DNA of 20,516 nucleotides from a virus, in the IMG/VR virus record IMGVR_UViG_3300033149_005750, positions 1 through 20,516 of that record, one strand, 5' to 3'. This document shows positions 12,356 to 19,468 of this stretch, one piece after another. A program made the translations under genes and the position numbers. How positions within the stretch are numbered: position 1 is the stretch's first letter; the number at the start of each line of letters is the position of its first letter. Under the pieces are notes generated by a model. That model made no database searches. It worked only from the letters and a program-made list of their open reading frames with translations, and was not told the DNA's origin.

Positions 12356-13543
12356 ATGGCCCAAAGACAGTTAATGATGGACTCCGGCGCTTTTACGGTG
12401 TGGAACATTGGAGGTGAAGTAGACCTCGAAGCCTACATCCAATTCTGCAAGGAGTATGAGGACGTCATTGATGCCATTGTTGCATTAGACGTCATTCCAG
12501 ATTCGCCGGCCCCTAGTGTCGTTGAAGATGCTTGCCAACGTGGCTGGGACAACTATCAGAGGATGATAGATGCCGGCCTTCCAAAAGACAAAGTCCTACC
12601 GGTATTCCATCAATTCGATGGATTCCATTGGTTGGAGAAGTATATGGAAGCGGGAGTGCCCTACATTGGGCTTTCCCATCGTAAGAAAGGTGTCTCCCGG
12701 GAACAGCAAATGATGTGGCTGGATTCCTGTATGAATCTCGTGTGTGATTCTGACGGCAATCCGCTCATCAAAACGCATGGGTTCGGTTTAACATCGGTTC
12801 CTATGATTGTGCGATACCCCTGGCATACTGTGGACTCAAGCACAGCCTTGAAAGAGGCTATGTACGGAGGCATTTCTGTCCCATGGAAAAGGGATGGAAA
12901 ATGGCAAATACTTCGCACGCCGAGGCACATATCTGTTTCCAATAAATCAGGAGATAAGCACTTCAAGAACGCCCATTATCATACTTTGCCTCCATTGGCC
13001 CAAAAGATGATTCGGGATTGGCTTGACGAAGCTGGTGTTCCCGTTGGTGTGTCTAAGAATCGCAAGGAGGACAAGGGGTACAAACACATCACCGGAAAGG
13101 AGAACATTCTTGAGAAGAATGAAGACCATCTTGTCATCGAGGAGATTGTGGAGCCCGGTGTTACCAACACTGTGCAAGGACGTACATCTGTTAACATGTA
13201 CTTTTACGAACGTGTGGAGCGGGAATTTGCAGGCGTCCTTCGGAAGTACGAAGCTGTCGCAAATGAACGCAGACTACTTCCAGTCAACGAATCTTGCGAA
13301 GTGGCGAACAGGCCCACGATAGACAACCTGAATATATACATTGCAGGATGCACGGGCACCCCAGGAACAGGCGCAGATCTGTCCACGGCAAAAAACAGGA
13401 TCTTGTCCTACCACTATATCGGAAACTCTCAGAAAGAAGAATTCAACGAATTCGTCAAACAGATAAGGAATAAGAAAAATGGAAGTAAAAAGAGCAACGG
13501 TGCTAAGAAAGCTGGAAAACGCCAGCGTCGCAACGACAAGTAA
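12356..13543 (+). CDS. dpdA: DpdA-like 7-deazaguanine DNA transglycosylase
   Basis: A 395-residue protein related to tRNA-guanine transglycosylase (TGT) and the phage DNA enzyme DpdA. The opening LMMDSGAFTVW (D9) corresponds to TGT's DSGGFQ aspartate, VALDVIPD (D45) to TGT's substrate-binding FDECP, and HGFGLTS ... HTVDSST (D160) to the GxG and nucleophile-aspartate region. It would swap guanine in phage DNA for preQ0 or a derivative. Cysteine zinc ligands typical of tRNA TGTs are not visible, as expected for DpdA. Position right after queC-queD-queE-folE strongly supports this role. TAGGAGG (12344-12350) gives the start. The Lys/Arg-rich C-terminal tail overlaps the clamp gene by 65 nt. The C-terminal ~150 residues are unassigned. 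Confidence 0.88.
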   Translation: MAQRQLMMDSGAFTVWNIGGEVDLEAYIQFCKEYEDVIDAIVALDVIPDSPAPSVVEDACQRGWDNYQRMIDAGLPKDKVLPVFHQFDGFHWLEKYMEAGVPYIGLSHRKKGVSREQQMMWLDSCMNLVCDSDGNPLIKTHGFGLTSVPMIVRYPWHTVDSSTALKEAMYGGISVPWKRDGKWQILRTPRHISVSNKSGDKHFKNAHYHTLPPLAQKMIRDWLDEAGVPVGVSKNRKEDKGYKHITGKENILEKNEDHLVIEEIVEPGVTNTVQGRTSVNMYFYERVEREFAGVLRKYEAVANERRLLPVNESCEVANRPTIDNLNIYIAGCTGTPGTGADLSTAKNRILSYHYIGNSQKEEFNEFVKQIRNKKNGSKKSNGAKKAGKRQRRNDK

Positions 13544-14516
13544 TGCAATCTTGGAACAGTCGGATACCTTCGTTTTCAAGGATGGCAAATTGGTCACGTT
13601 CGATGGGGACATCTGCACGATGCAGGATTCCCCGTTCGGTGATGAGATCGAAGGCAGCATCGTGGCCGGCGACTTCCTGAAAATGCTCCAACGGTTCCCA
13701 GACGAAGTCCTCAAAGTCACAGGCCGCGCATCGGAACTGGTCATTAAAGGAAAACGACGTCAGGCTGGCGTCAAGATGATGGCGGAAGTGCTGCTTCCAT
13801 TCGATGACGTTCCTGTCCCTTCCAAGTTCAAGAAAGTCCCAGAAGGTATGAAGGGAAAACTCATCCAAGCCGCACAAGTTTGTGGGAAGGACGAAACTGC
13901 CCCGAAGACAACGCATGTACACATCGCCAAGGACCGGATCGAAGCTACGGATAGCTTTCGTGTATTTCGTGCTGAGGCGAAGACGAACATGCCACGTCCG
14001 GTACTTGTGCATGCCCAGAGCTTAATCGCAGCCTGTCGTTTCGAGTTGAAGAAGATGACTGTATCCAAGGAAGGCTGGTTTCACGTGATGACAGAAGACG
14101 GCATGCTTGTGTCGATTCTTTGCTGCGCCGACGAATACTATGCTTCCTCGATGATGGATCAATTGCTGGACGTGGTTGGAGAAGAAGTCAAGCTTCCAGC
14201 GAACCTCCCGGACATCCTATCTCGTGCTGAAGTCATGGACACCCCAAGTCTGTCGATTGGCGGATGGGATTCTCAAGTCACTATCTCACTGGAAGACAAC
14301 GTTCTGACGGTAGCCAGTCGCAAGGAAGAGGGTTGGTTCCGTGAGCGTCAGAAAGTCAAGTATAACGGTCCTGCTATGACGTTCTCGATTCACCCGGCTT
14401 TCCTGAAGGAGCTGGTAGACAGAACGAGCACTGTGACAATCAGCGATCGCCAGATTAAAGTGGAAGTTAACGATACTCATTTCACCGCCGCCTTGGAATC
14501 TGGAGGAGACGAGTAG
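13479..14516 (+). CDS. DNA sliding clamp (DnaN/beta-clamp-like)
   Basis: A 345-residue protein with the three-domain look of bacterial beta clamps, though diverged. The N-terminal domain includes LVTFDGDICTMQ (about 38-49), the middle one HVHIAKDRIEATDSFRVFRAE (like DnaN's ATDxHRL segment), and the C-terminal one TFSIHPAFLKELVDRTSTVTISDRQIKVEV, close to DnaN's final domain. It would encircle DNA and hold the phage polymerase, loaded by the ATPase encoded at 17852. ATG 13479 with AAGGAA upstream lies 65 nt inside dpdA; starting later would remove the first clamp strand. Its TAG shares a base with the GTG start of the next gene. A phage-type clamp without close DnaN descent is the alternative. 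Confidence 0.78.
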   Translation: MEVKRATVLRKLENASVATTSNAILEQSDTFVFKDGKLVTFDGDICTMQDSPFGDEIEGSIVAGDFLKMLQRFPDEVLKVTGRASELVIKGKRRQAGVKMMAEVLLPFDDVPVPSKFKKVPEGMKGKLIQAAQVCGKDETAPKTTHVHIAKDRIEATDSFRVFRAEAKTNMPRPVLVHAQSLIAACRFELKKMTVSKEGWFHVMTEDGMLVSILCCADEYYASSMMDQLLDVVGEEVKLPANLPDILSRAEVMDTPSLSIGGWDSQVTISLEDNVLTVASRKEEGWFRERQKVKYNGPAMTFSIHPAFLKELVDRTSTVTISDRQIKVEVNDTHFTAALESGGDE

Positions 14517-15715
14517 TGGCTGGATTCTTCAATCCACACTCCTTCGAAAAGGGCAGTAAGGGCAAACCGTCACGGATCACTCAGTGTGGGAAGTGCGGTT
14601 TGTCCAAACAGTGCCTTTCTCCAAAGATGGAGGTAGGAGGAGAGAAGACCCGGCGAATTATGTTCGTCGGGGAATCCCCTTCTTATATCGAGGACCAACG
14701 CGGTCAGCATTTCGTAGACGATAGCGGCGAACTACTACGTGACGCCTGTTTGCAGTATGGACTCGATATAGAAGACGCGATGCTCACGAACGCAGTGTGT
14801 TGCATGCCGAAGAAGAAAGTAGAGACATTCATGGTCTCCGCCTGCCGCCCAGCCTTGCTCAAGGCTATTAAGAAATACAAACCGCATGTCATAATTCCAC
14901 TCGGACACGCTCCATTGGAATCCCTGATGTATGGTTTGTGGGCGAAGAGCCTTGGAACTGTGGAACGTTGGGCAGGCTGGAAAATACCCGTCGCGGAATA
15001 CAATGCTTGGGTCTGCCCAACTTATGCTCCGTGGTATATTCTCAAGAACGAAAAGAACCCAGTGGTAAAATTGGTCTGGGAAAAGCATCTGCGCGAAGCG
15101 ATTCGCATGGAAAAGAGGAAGGTGGAATATTATGATCTAAAAGACTTGGAGGATCAAGTTGAGATCGTAACCTCCACGAAGGAAGCTGAGAAGCGGATGT
15201 ACGACCTTGCAGAGCGGGAAGGTGATCTGGCGTGGGACATTGAGACTACTGGACTGAAGCCCGATCGTAAGAAGCAGAAGATTGTCTCTGTCAGCTTCTG
15301 TCTTGACGGAGCGGAGACCTGGGCATGCATGATGAAGCCTGAGCTCCGCAATGCTTTGTCCACAGTGTTAAAGTCTCGCAAGCTGCGCAAGATTGCATCC
15401 AACCTCAAATTCGAGGAACGATGGAGTATTGCAAAACTTGGGCATGGTGTCAGGAATTGGCACTGGGACACGATGCTTGCGGCTCATGTGCTTGATAATA
15501 GACCATCTATCTGCTCTGTAAAATTCCAGGCATTTGTTTTGCTTGGCATAGCAGACTTTGACAGTCACATCAGTGCATACTTGAAAGCAACGGGTTCTAA
15601 TGGCATCAACAGGATACACGAACTTGATGAAAAAGACCTGCTTTTGTACAATGGCCTTGATAGTCTATTAGAATACCTCGTTATGCTGGAACAGAAGGAG
15701 ATGATGTTTGGATGA
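14516..15715 (+). CDS. UDG-like domain fused to DnaQ-type 3'-5' exonuclease (PolA editing half)
   Basis: A 399-residue two-domain protein starting at GTG 14516 behind GGAGG (14502-14506). The N-terminal ~195 residues match iron-sulfur family 4/5 uracil-DNA glycosylases: cluster cysteines C24, C27, C95 or C96 and C110, and the loop VGESPSYIEDQRG. The motif-B histidine (family YHPAY) is alanine here (TYAPWYIL, about 169-176), so glycosylase activity is doubtful. Residues ~205-399 are the PolA proofreading exonuclease: ExoI DIETTG (D241, E243), ExoII NLKFEERW (aspartate replaced by E300) and ExoIII YNGLD (Y378, D382). The polymerase half is the next gene, overlapping by ATGA. The C-terminus EQKEMMFG resembles a clamp-binding peptide. 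Confidence 0.85.
   Translation: MAGFFNPHSFEKGSKGKPSRITQCGKCGLSKQCLSPKMEVGGEKTRRIMFVGESPSYIEDQRGQHFVDDSGELLRDACLQYGLDIEDAMLTNAVCCMPKKKVETFMVSACRPALLKAIKKYKPHVIIPLGHAPLESLMYGLWAKSLGTVERWAGWKIPVAEYNAWVCPTYAPWYILKNEKNPVVKLVWEKHLREAIRMEKRKVEYYDLKDLEDQVEIVTSTKEAEKRMYDLAEREGDLAWDIETTGLKPDRKKQKIVSVSFCLDGAETWACMMKPELRNALSTVLKSRKLRKIASNLKFEERWSIAKLGHGVRNWHWDTMLAAHVLDNRPSICSVKFQAFVLLGIADFDSHISAYLKATGSNGINRIHELDEKDLLLYNGLDSLLEYLVMLEQKEMMFG
15695..15700 (+). promoter_or_regulatory. Shine-Dalgarno of the polymerase gene inside the exonuclease C-terminus
   Basis: AAGGAG lies 11 nt before ATG 15712 and within the codons for Q-K-E near the end of the exonuclease gene. With the ATGA overlap it argues for reinitiation at the polymerase start rather than a frameshift fusion. 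Confidence 0.55.
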
Positions 15716-17133
15716 TACCTTATACGAAGAAAGCCTATAAGCTCATGCACCAGGGCGCCATCGCCCTCGCGAAAGTAGAATCCAATGGCATTCGCATGGA
15801 TGTAGGCTACCTCGACAAAACTATCGAGACGACAGGCAAGAAAATCATAGAGCTGGAGAAGGAACTACGGACTGGAAAAGTAGCCAAAGAATGGAAGAAG
15901 ATGTTCGGTCGAAAGATGAAGTTCGGCTCCCCGGATCAGCTTGGCAAAGTCCTCTTCGATGGACTTGGCTATGAATCCGTCGGGATGACGGCAGGCGGAG
16001 ACAGGTACAAGACGGATGAGAAAGCTCTTGCAGGTGTGGAGGATCCGTTCGTCAAAGACTATCTGAAATTGAAGAAACTCCAGAAAGTCCATGTCACCTA
16101 TTTGAAGGGCATAAGGAATGAGATCGTAGACGGTTTACTCCATCCGTTTTTCAACCTGCACACTGTCCGCACGTTCAGGTCCAGTTCATCCAATCCGAAC
16201 TTCCAGAATATACCCGTCAGAGACCCCGAGATTGGACGTATGGTGCGCCAGGCATTCATACCACGGAAGGACAGCCACTTAGTTGAGGTTGACTATTCTG
16301 GTATTGAGGTTGGCATTGCAGCATGTTATCACAAAGACCCACGCATGTTGGAGTATATCGCAGACGACACGAAAGACATGCATCGCGATATGGCTACGGA
16401 ATGCTTTCTGTTGCCCAAAGACGAAATGGTTCCGCGAGACGATGTGGATAAAGCACGCATCAAACGAATCCGGTATTGTGGAAAGAATATGTTCGTCTTT
16501 CCGCAGTTCTACGGCGACTATTATATTGATTGCGCCAGGAGTTTATGGGACGCAGCAGAACACATGGAGTTGAAGTTGCGCGATGGAACACCACTTCGGG
16601 AGCATCTGAGGAGGAAAGGTATAACGGAACTTGGCGAATTAGATCCGAAGGAAAAGGCAGGTTGGAACACGTTTGAGCGGCATCTGCAAGAAGTGGAGAA
16701 GTCGTTCTGGAATGAGCGTTTCCCAGTATACAATCAGTGGAAGAAAGATTGGGTTCAGGAGTACTTCAAGAAAGGTTGGCTGAAAACTCTGACAGGTTTC
16801 ATCTGCCAGGGCGCTTTGAGGCGTAATCAAATTGTGAATTACCCAATCCAGGGTTCTGCGTTTCATTGTCTCCTCCAGTCTCTCATCACGCTTGTCAATA
16901 AGGAACTGAGACGACTCAAAATGAAATCGAAGGTCGTTGGACAGATTCATGACTCGATCTTAGCTGACGTTCCAGCCGTGGAACTGGATCAGTTCTTGCA
17001 GGTTGTTAATCACGTTACGACCGTCCTCCTTCTAGAGAAGTTCCCATGGATCATTGTCCCGATGGAAATTGAAGCTGAAGTAACGCCGCTCAATGGATGT
17101 TGGGCGGATAAACAAGAGGTAAAGATAGCATGA
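15712..17133 (+). CDS. Family-A DNA polymerase, polymerase domain only
   Basis: A 473-residue protein covering only the palm, fingers and thumb of DNA polymerase I. It opens with the pre-thumb LAKVESNGIRMDVGYL, then RTFRSSSSNPNFQNIP (153-168). Motif A is LVEVDYSGIEVGIAA (190-204) with catalytic D194 and steric-gate E199. Motif B is GKNMFVFPQFYG (257-268), YPIQGSAFHCL (377-387) follows, and motif C is QIHDSILADV (411-420), where D414 is kept and the usual glutamate after it is serine. No exonuclease domain is present; it is encoded separately just upstream. The split falls in the normal exo-polymerase linker with nothing missing. It overlaps the next gene by ATGA. It is the phage replicative polymerase, presumably clamp-assisted. 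Confidence 0.93.
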   Translation: MIPYTKKAYKLMHQGAIALAKVESNGIRMDVGYLDKTIETTGKKIIELEKELRTGKVAKEWKKMFGRKMKFGSPDQLGKVLFDGLGYESVGMTAGGDRYKTDEKALAGVEDPFVKDYLKLKKLQKVHVTYLKGIRNEIVDGLLHPFFNLHTVRTFRSSSSNPNFQNIPVRDPEIGRMVRQAFIPRKDSHLVEVDYSGIEVGIAACYHKDPRMLEYIADDTKDMHRDMATECFLLPKDEMVPRDDVDKARIKRIRYCGKNMFVFPQFYGDYYIDCARSLWDAAEHMELKLRDGTPLREHLRRKGITELGELDPKEKAGWNTFERHLQEVEKSFWNERFPVYNQWKKDWVQEYFKKGWLKTLTGFICQGALRRNQIVNYPIQGSAFHCLLQSLITLVNKELRRLKMKSKVVGQIHDSILADVPAVELDQFLQVVNHVTTVLLLEKFPWIIVPMEIEAEVTPLNGCWADKQEVKIA

Positions 17134-17390
17134 AAATAGTATTTGAATTAGAAGAGGATCTCGTTGATTGGCTGGACGAAAAGAATTATAAAATAACGGA
17201 GAACACTGTTCCAGATGCACTCGTTTCCCATATTATGTGTGGTATGACAGAAGCACACAGAGTAGAATTCCAACGGTGCTTAGATGAAGTTTGGAGCAAT
17301 ACTGTATCAGGTTCTGTTGTAGAGGAGCTGAAAGTGGTGTGCAGGGTGCATGGAATAGAATTGCATATACTATTGGAGCCGCGGACATGA
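17130..17390 (+). CDS. Small hypothetical protein
   Basis: An 86-residue protein coupled by ATGA overlaps to the polymerase gene before it and to the phosphatase gene after it. It is slightly acidic: MKIVFELEEDLVDWLDEKNYKI at the start, a helical middle and a beta-like end (CRVHGIELHILLEP). I see no metal motif, membrane segment or recognisable family. Its place suggests co-expression with the replisome; nothing more can be supported. Confidence 0.65.
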   Translation: MKIVFELEEDLVDWLDEKNYKITENTVPDALVSHIMCGMTEAHRVEFQRCLDEVWSNTVSGSVVEELKVVCRVHGIELHILLEPRT

Positions 17391-17842
17391 AAGAGCTCCT
17401 ATGCAAAAAATGCGGTACTCCGCAGATGGTTACGGTCAACGTACACAAAATATTGGCATGTGACTACTGTCGCAGAGACTACAGTATTCTCTCCATCGAT
17501 TTTGATGGCACCCTGACCAAAAAGGCATGCTTCCCAGAACTGGGTGAATTGGATATGGATATGGTCCAAGCTGCTATAGCTTGCAGGGAAGCAGGACACA
17601 TCCTGATACTGTGGACATGCCGAGAAGGACAGTATCTAGAACCCGCTGTGAAAGCATTGAAAGAACAGGGCTTGGAGTTCCACGCTGTGAATACCTGCAT
17701 CGAGCCTATCCCTGCTATGCCTTTCACCCGGAAACCATACGCAGATTTCATTTACGACGACAGAAATTATAACTGGGATCGCGATGAAGCTCTTGAGCAT
17801 CTCCGCAGTCTCGCAACTATCCAGAATACAGCCTGGACATAA
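17387..17842 (+). CDS. Zinc-ribbon HAD-superfamily phosphatase-like protein
   Basis: A 151-residue protein. An N-terminal zinc ribbon (C6, C9, C25, C28) precedes a small HAD hydrolase. Motif I is IDFDGTL (37-43; nucleophile D38, acid D40), motif II ILWTCREG (74-81; T77), a lysine follows in FTRKPYAD (K116), and motif IV is FIYDDRN (121-127; D124, D125). The LWTCREG/ADxxxDDRN pattern is that of small BT_0820-like HAD proteins of unknown substrate, often annotated as nucleotide or sugar phosphatases. ATG 17387 has TTGGAG (17373-17378) at 8 nt and overlaps the previous TGA; an upstream start at 17291 would lie out of frame in the preceding gene. The ribbon-HAD fusion could target the phosphatase to nucleic acid; this is a guess. 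Confidence 0.75.
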   Translation: MKELLCKKCGTPQMVTVNVHKILACDYCRRDYSILSIDFDGTLTKKACFPELGELDMDMVQAAIACREAGHILILWTCREGQYLEPAVKALKEQGLEFHAVNTCIEPIPAMPFTRKPYADFIYDDRNYNWDRDEALEHLRSLATIQNTAWT

Positions 17843-17851
17843 GGAAGAACG

Positions 17852-18769
17852 ATGGCAACAGAACTCTACAAACGATTCAGACCACCCGACCTCAAAAGAA
17901 TGATAGGCAATGTTATCACAGTCCAGACACTCCAGAACATGCTCGACCGTGATACCGTACCACATACGATTCTACTCCATGGTCCTAGTGGCTGCGGCAA
18001 GACGACGCTTGCTCGTATTTTGAAGAACGAATTGGAATGCTCCGAAATGGATTTCAAGGAGCTCAATTGTTCGGATGAACGTGGCGTTGACACAATCCGG
18101 AAGATACGCCGCGAGATGAACATGATGCCGACTGGAGGTAAGTGTCGTATCTACCTTCTGGACGAAGTACATCAGATGACAAAGGATGCTCAGAATGCAG
18201 CTCTGAAAATCCTGGAGGACACACCAAAGCACGTCTACTTCATCCTCTGTACTACCGACCCGCAGAAAATCATCCCAACTATCAAAACACGTTGCTGCCA
18301 GCTTGAAGTGGAGCTGCTGAACACAGCGAATACCAAGAAACTCGTCCAACGTGTTTTGAAACGGGAGAAAGCAGAACTGTCTGAAGACTTGATCTTGGAT
18401 CTGGTTGATGCGGCGGGCGGTTCGGCAAGGAAAGCTCTTGTCATCCTCGATAGAGTACTTAACCTGCCTAATGATGCTCGCGAGGGAGCAATCAAGGACA
18501 ACCCGGAAGACAGAGGGACGATGGACCTCTGTAGAGCAATCATGAAGGGTGATAGCTGGACCCGGATTGCCAAAATCCTCAAAGAGCTGAAAGAAGACCC
18601 AGAGAAAGTGCGTTATAGTGTGTTGGGTTACTTCCAAGCCGTTCTGCTCAACAAGGGCGATGAGAGAGCTGCTAACGTCATTGAGATCTTCAGTTCCAAC
18701 TTCTACGACTCGAAAAAGGCTGGACTTGTCCTTGCCTGCTGGGAAGCTGTAGTTGGTTTCGGAGACTAA
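17852..18769 (+). CDS. Clamp-loader ATPase (DnaX/RFC-small-like)
   Basis: A 305-residue AAA+ ATPase of the clamp-loader type. The opening LYKRFRPPDLKRMIGN matches the start of DnaX and RFC subunits. Walker A is GPSGCGKT (44-51), Walker B LLDEVH (102-107) and sensor 1 CTTDP (133-137). TRCC (146-149) stands at the site of the SRC motif. Sensor-2-region GGSARKAL and a C-terminal collar-like helical domain follow. It would use ATP to open the clamp encoded at 13479 and place it on primed DNA. No second loader subunit is recognised, so either it acts as a homo-oligomer or a partner lies outside or goes unrecognised. AAGGAA precedes ATG 17852. Confidence 0.9.
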   Translation: MATELYKRFRPPDLKRMIGNVITVQTLQNMLDRDTVPHTILLHGPSGCGKTTLARILKNELECSEMDFKELNCSDERGVDTIRKIRREMNMMPTGGKCRIYLLDEVHQMTKDAQNAALKILEDTPKHVYFILCTTDPQKIIPTIKTRCCQLEVELLNTANTKKLVQRVLKREKAELSEDLILDLVDAAGGSARKALVILDRVLNLPNDAREGAIKDNPEDRGTMDLCRAIMKGDSWTRIAKILKELKEDPEKVRYSVLGYFQAVLLNKGDERAANVIEIFSSNFYDSKKAGLVLACWEAVVGFGD

Positions 18770-18773
18770 GAAA

Positions 18774-18791
18774 TAAACTGATAATAGTTTA
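18774..18791. promoter_or_regulatory. Perfect 6-bp inverted repeat, possible operator or promoter element
   Basis: TAAACT-GATAAT-AGTTTA (18774-18791) lies in the 38-nt gap between the clamp loader and the gene at 18808. The arms match perfectly. Its core ACTGATAATA also occurs over the -10 of the promoter at 8957-8985. There is no good -35 and no T tail, so an operator or weak promoter is likelier than a terminator. Confidence 0.4.
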
Positions 18792-18807
18792 ACAGGAAGG
18801 AAGAAGC

Positions 18808-19323
18808 ATGCAAAAAAGTGAATTCGAACAAGACCTGGCAATCGATCCAAATGAGCTGGATGTCCAATGTGCAGGACAGGGCGAGCTGTTCTTCAAGTGG
18901 GCTGAGAAATCAGTAGAAGCTAAGAAGGAAGCGGACCAAGCCAAGTTCCGTATGGAAGTCCTGTTTTCTCAATTGTCCAATAAGGCAAGGAAAGATCCTG
19001 CTTCTTTTGGATTGGAGAAACTCACAGAGGCTGGAATTACCACAGCGGTCAAAATCTCTGCCGAGTACCAAGAAGCGTACGAAGAATGGATTGACGCCAA
19101 ATCCGCCGCAGATATGCTCGGTAAAGCTGTAGAAGCCATGGAGCAGAAGAAGAGGATGCTGGAAGTCCTCATCACACTCCACGGCCAACAGTATTTCGCA
19201 GGTCCTTCTGTACCACGCAATTTGGTAGATGCATGGAATGACAAGAAGGAAGCGCGTTCCAGTAATGTAAAGAAGAAAACCAAAATCCGCAGGAGGAAGC
19301 GGGAAGATGTCGATAAGGAGTAA
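18808..19323 (+). CDS. Coiled-coil protein, possible recombination/SSB-associated factor
   Basis: A 171-residue, mostly helical protein. An N-terminal segment (QGELFFKWAEKSVEAKKEADQ), a conserved-looking middle (KDPASFGLEKLTEAGITTAVKISAEYQEAYEEWIDAK) and a long helix (AVEAMEQKKRMLEVLITLHGQQYFA) suggest coiled-coil dimerisation. The last 25 residues are lysine/arginine-rich. Proteins with this layout occur beside SSB genes in many phages and are sometimes described as UvsY-like recombination mediators. I cannot prove that homology here, so function is left open. Its end overlaps the next small gene by 17 nt. Confidence 0.7.
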   Translation: MQKSEFEQDLAIDPNELDVQCAGQGELFFKWAEKSVEAKKEADQAKFRMEVLFSQLSNKARKDPASFGLEKLTEAGITTAVKISAEYQEAYEEWIDAKSAADMLGKAVEAMEQKKRMLEVLITLHGQQYFAGPSVPRNLVDAWNDKKEARSSNVKKKTKIRRRKREDVDKE

Positions 19324-19468
19324 AATTGAATTCGCTTGGTTTTTCGTTATGTCGCTTCTCTGGATCTATATTGCGGTCCGGATCGGTGGTAGAGCGGTAA
19401 TCAGGTCCATCCACGAATACAAAAACAAGTTTGTCAACAAAGGAGCCTACAATGGCCACAAGAAGTAA
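19307..19468 (+). CDS. Small single-pass membrane protein
   Basis: A 53-residue protein, easy to miss because it overlaps the genes on both sides (17 nt each). ATG 19307 follows AGGAGG (19291-19296). Residues about 8-25 (EFAWFFVMSLLWIYIAVR) form one hydrophobic helix. The flanks are basic and the C-terminus is short and hydrophilic. The frame fills the otherwise empty 128-nt gap 19324-19451 exactly and ends just inside the SSB gene. Possible roles are membrane attachment of replication proteins or an effect on the host; nothing specific can be said. Confidence 0.6.
   Translation: MSIRSKIEFAWFFVMSLLWIYIAVRIGGRAVIRSIHEYKNKFVNKGAYNGHKK

Noticed and set aside
15700-15716. Programmed -1 frameshift joining the exonuclease and polymerase genes
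   Set aside because: No classic slippery heptamer or clear downstream structure was seen; the ATGA overlap and AAGGAG favour reinitiation.
18827-18900. QGELFF in the protein at 18808 as a clamp-binding motif
   Set aside because: It lies within a predicted helix rather than a free end or loop, so the match to a loose pattern is probably chance.
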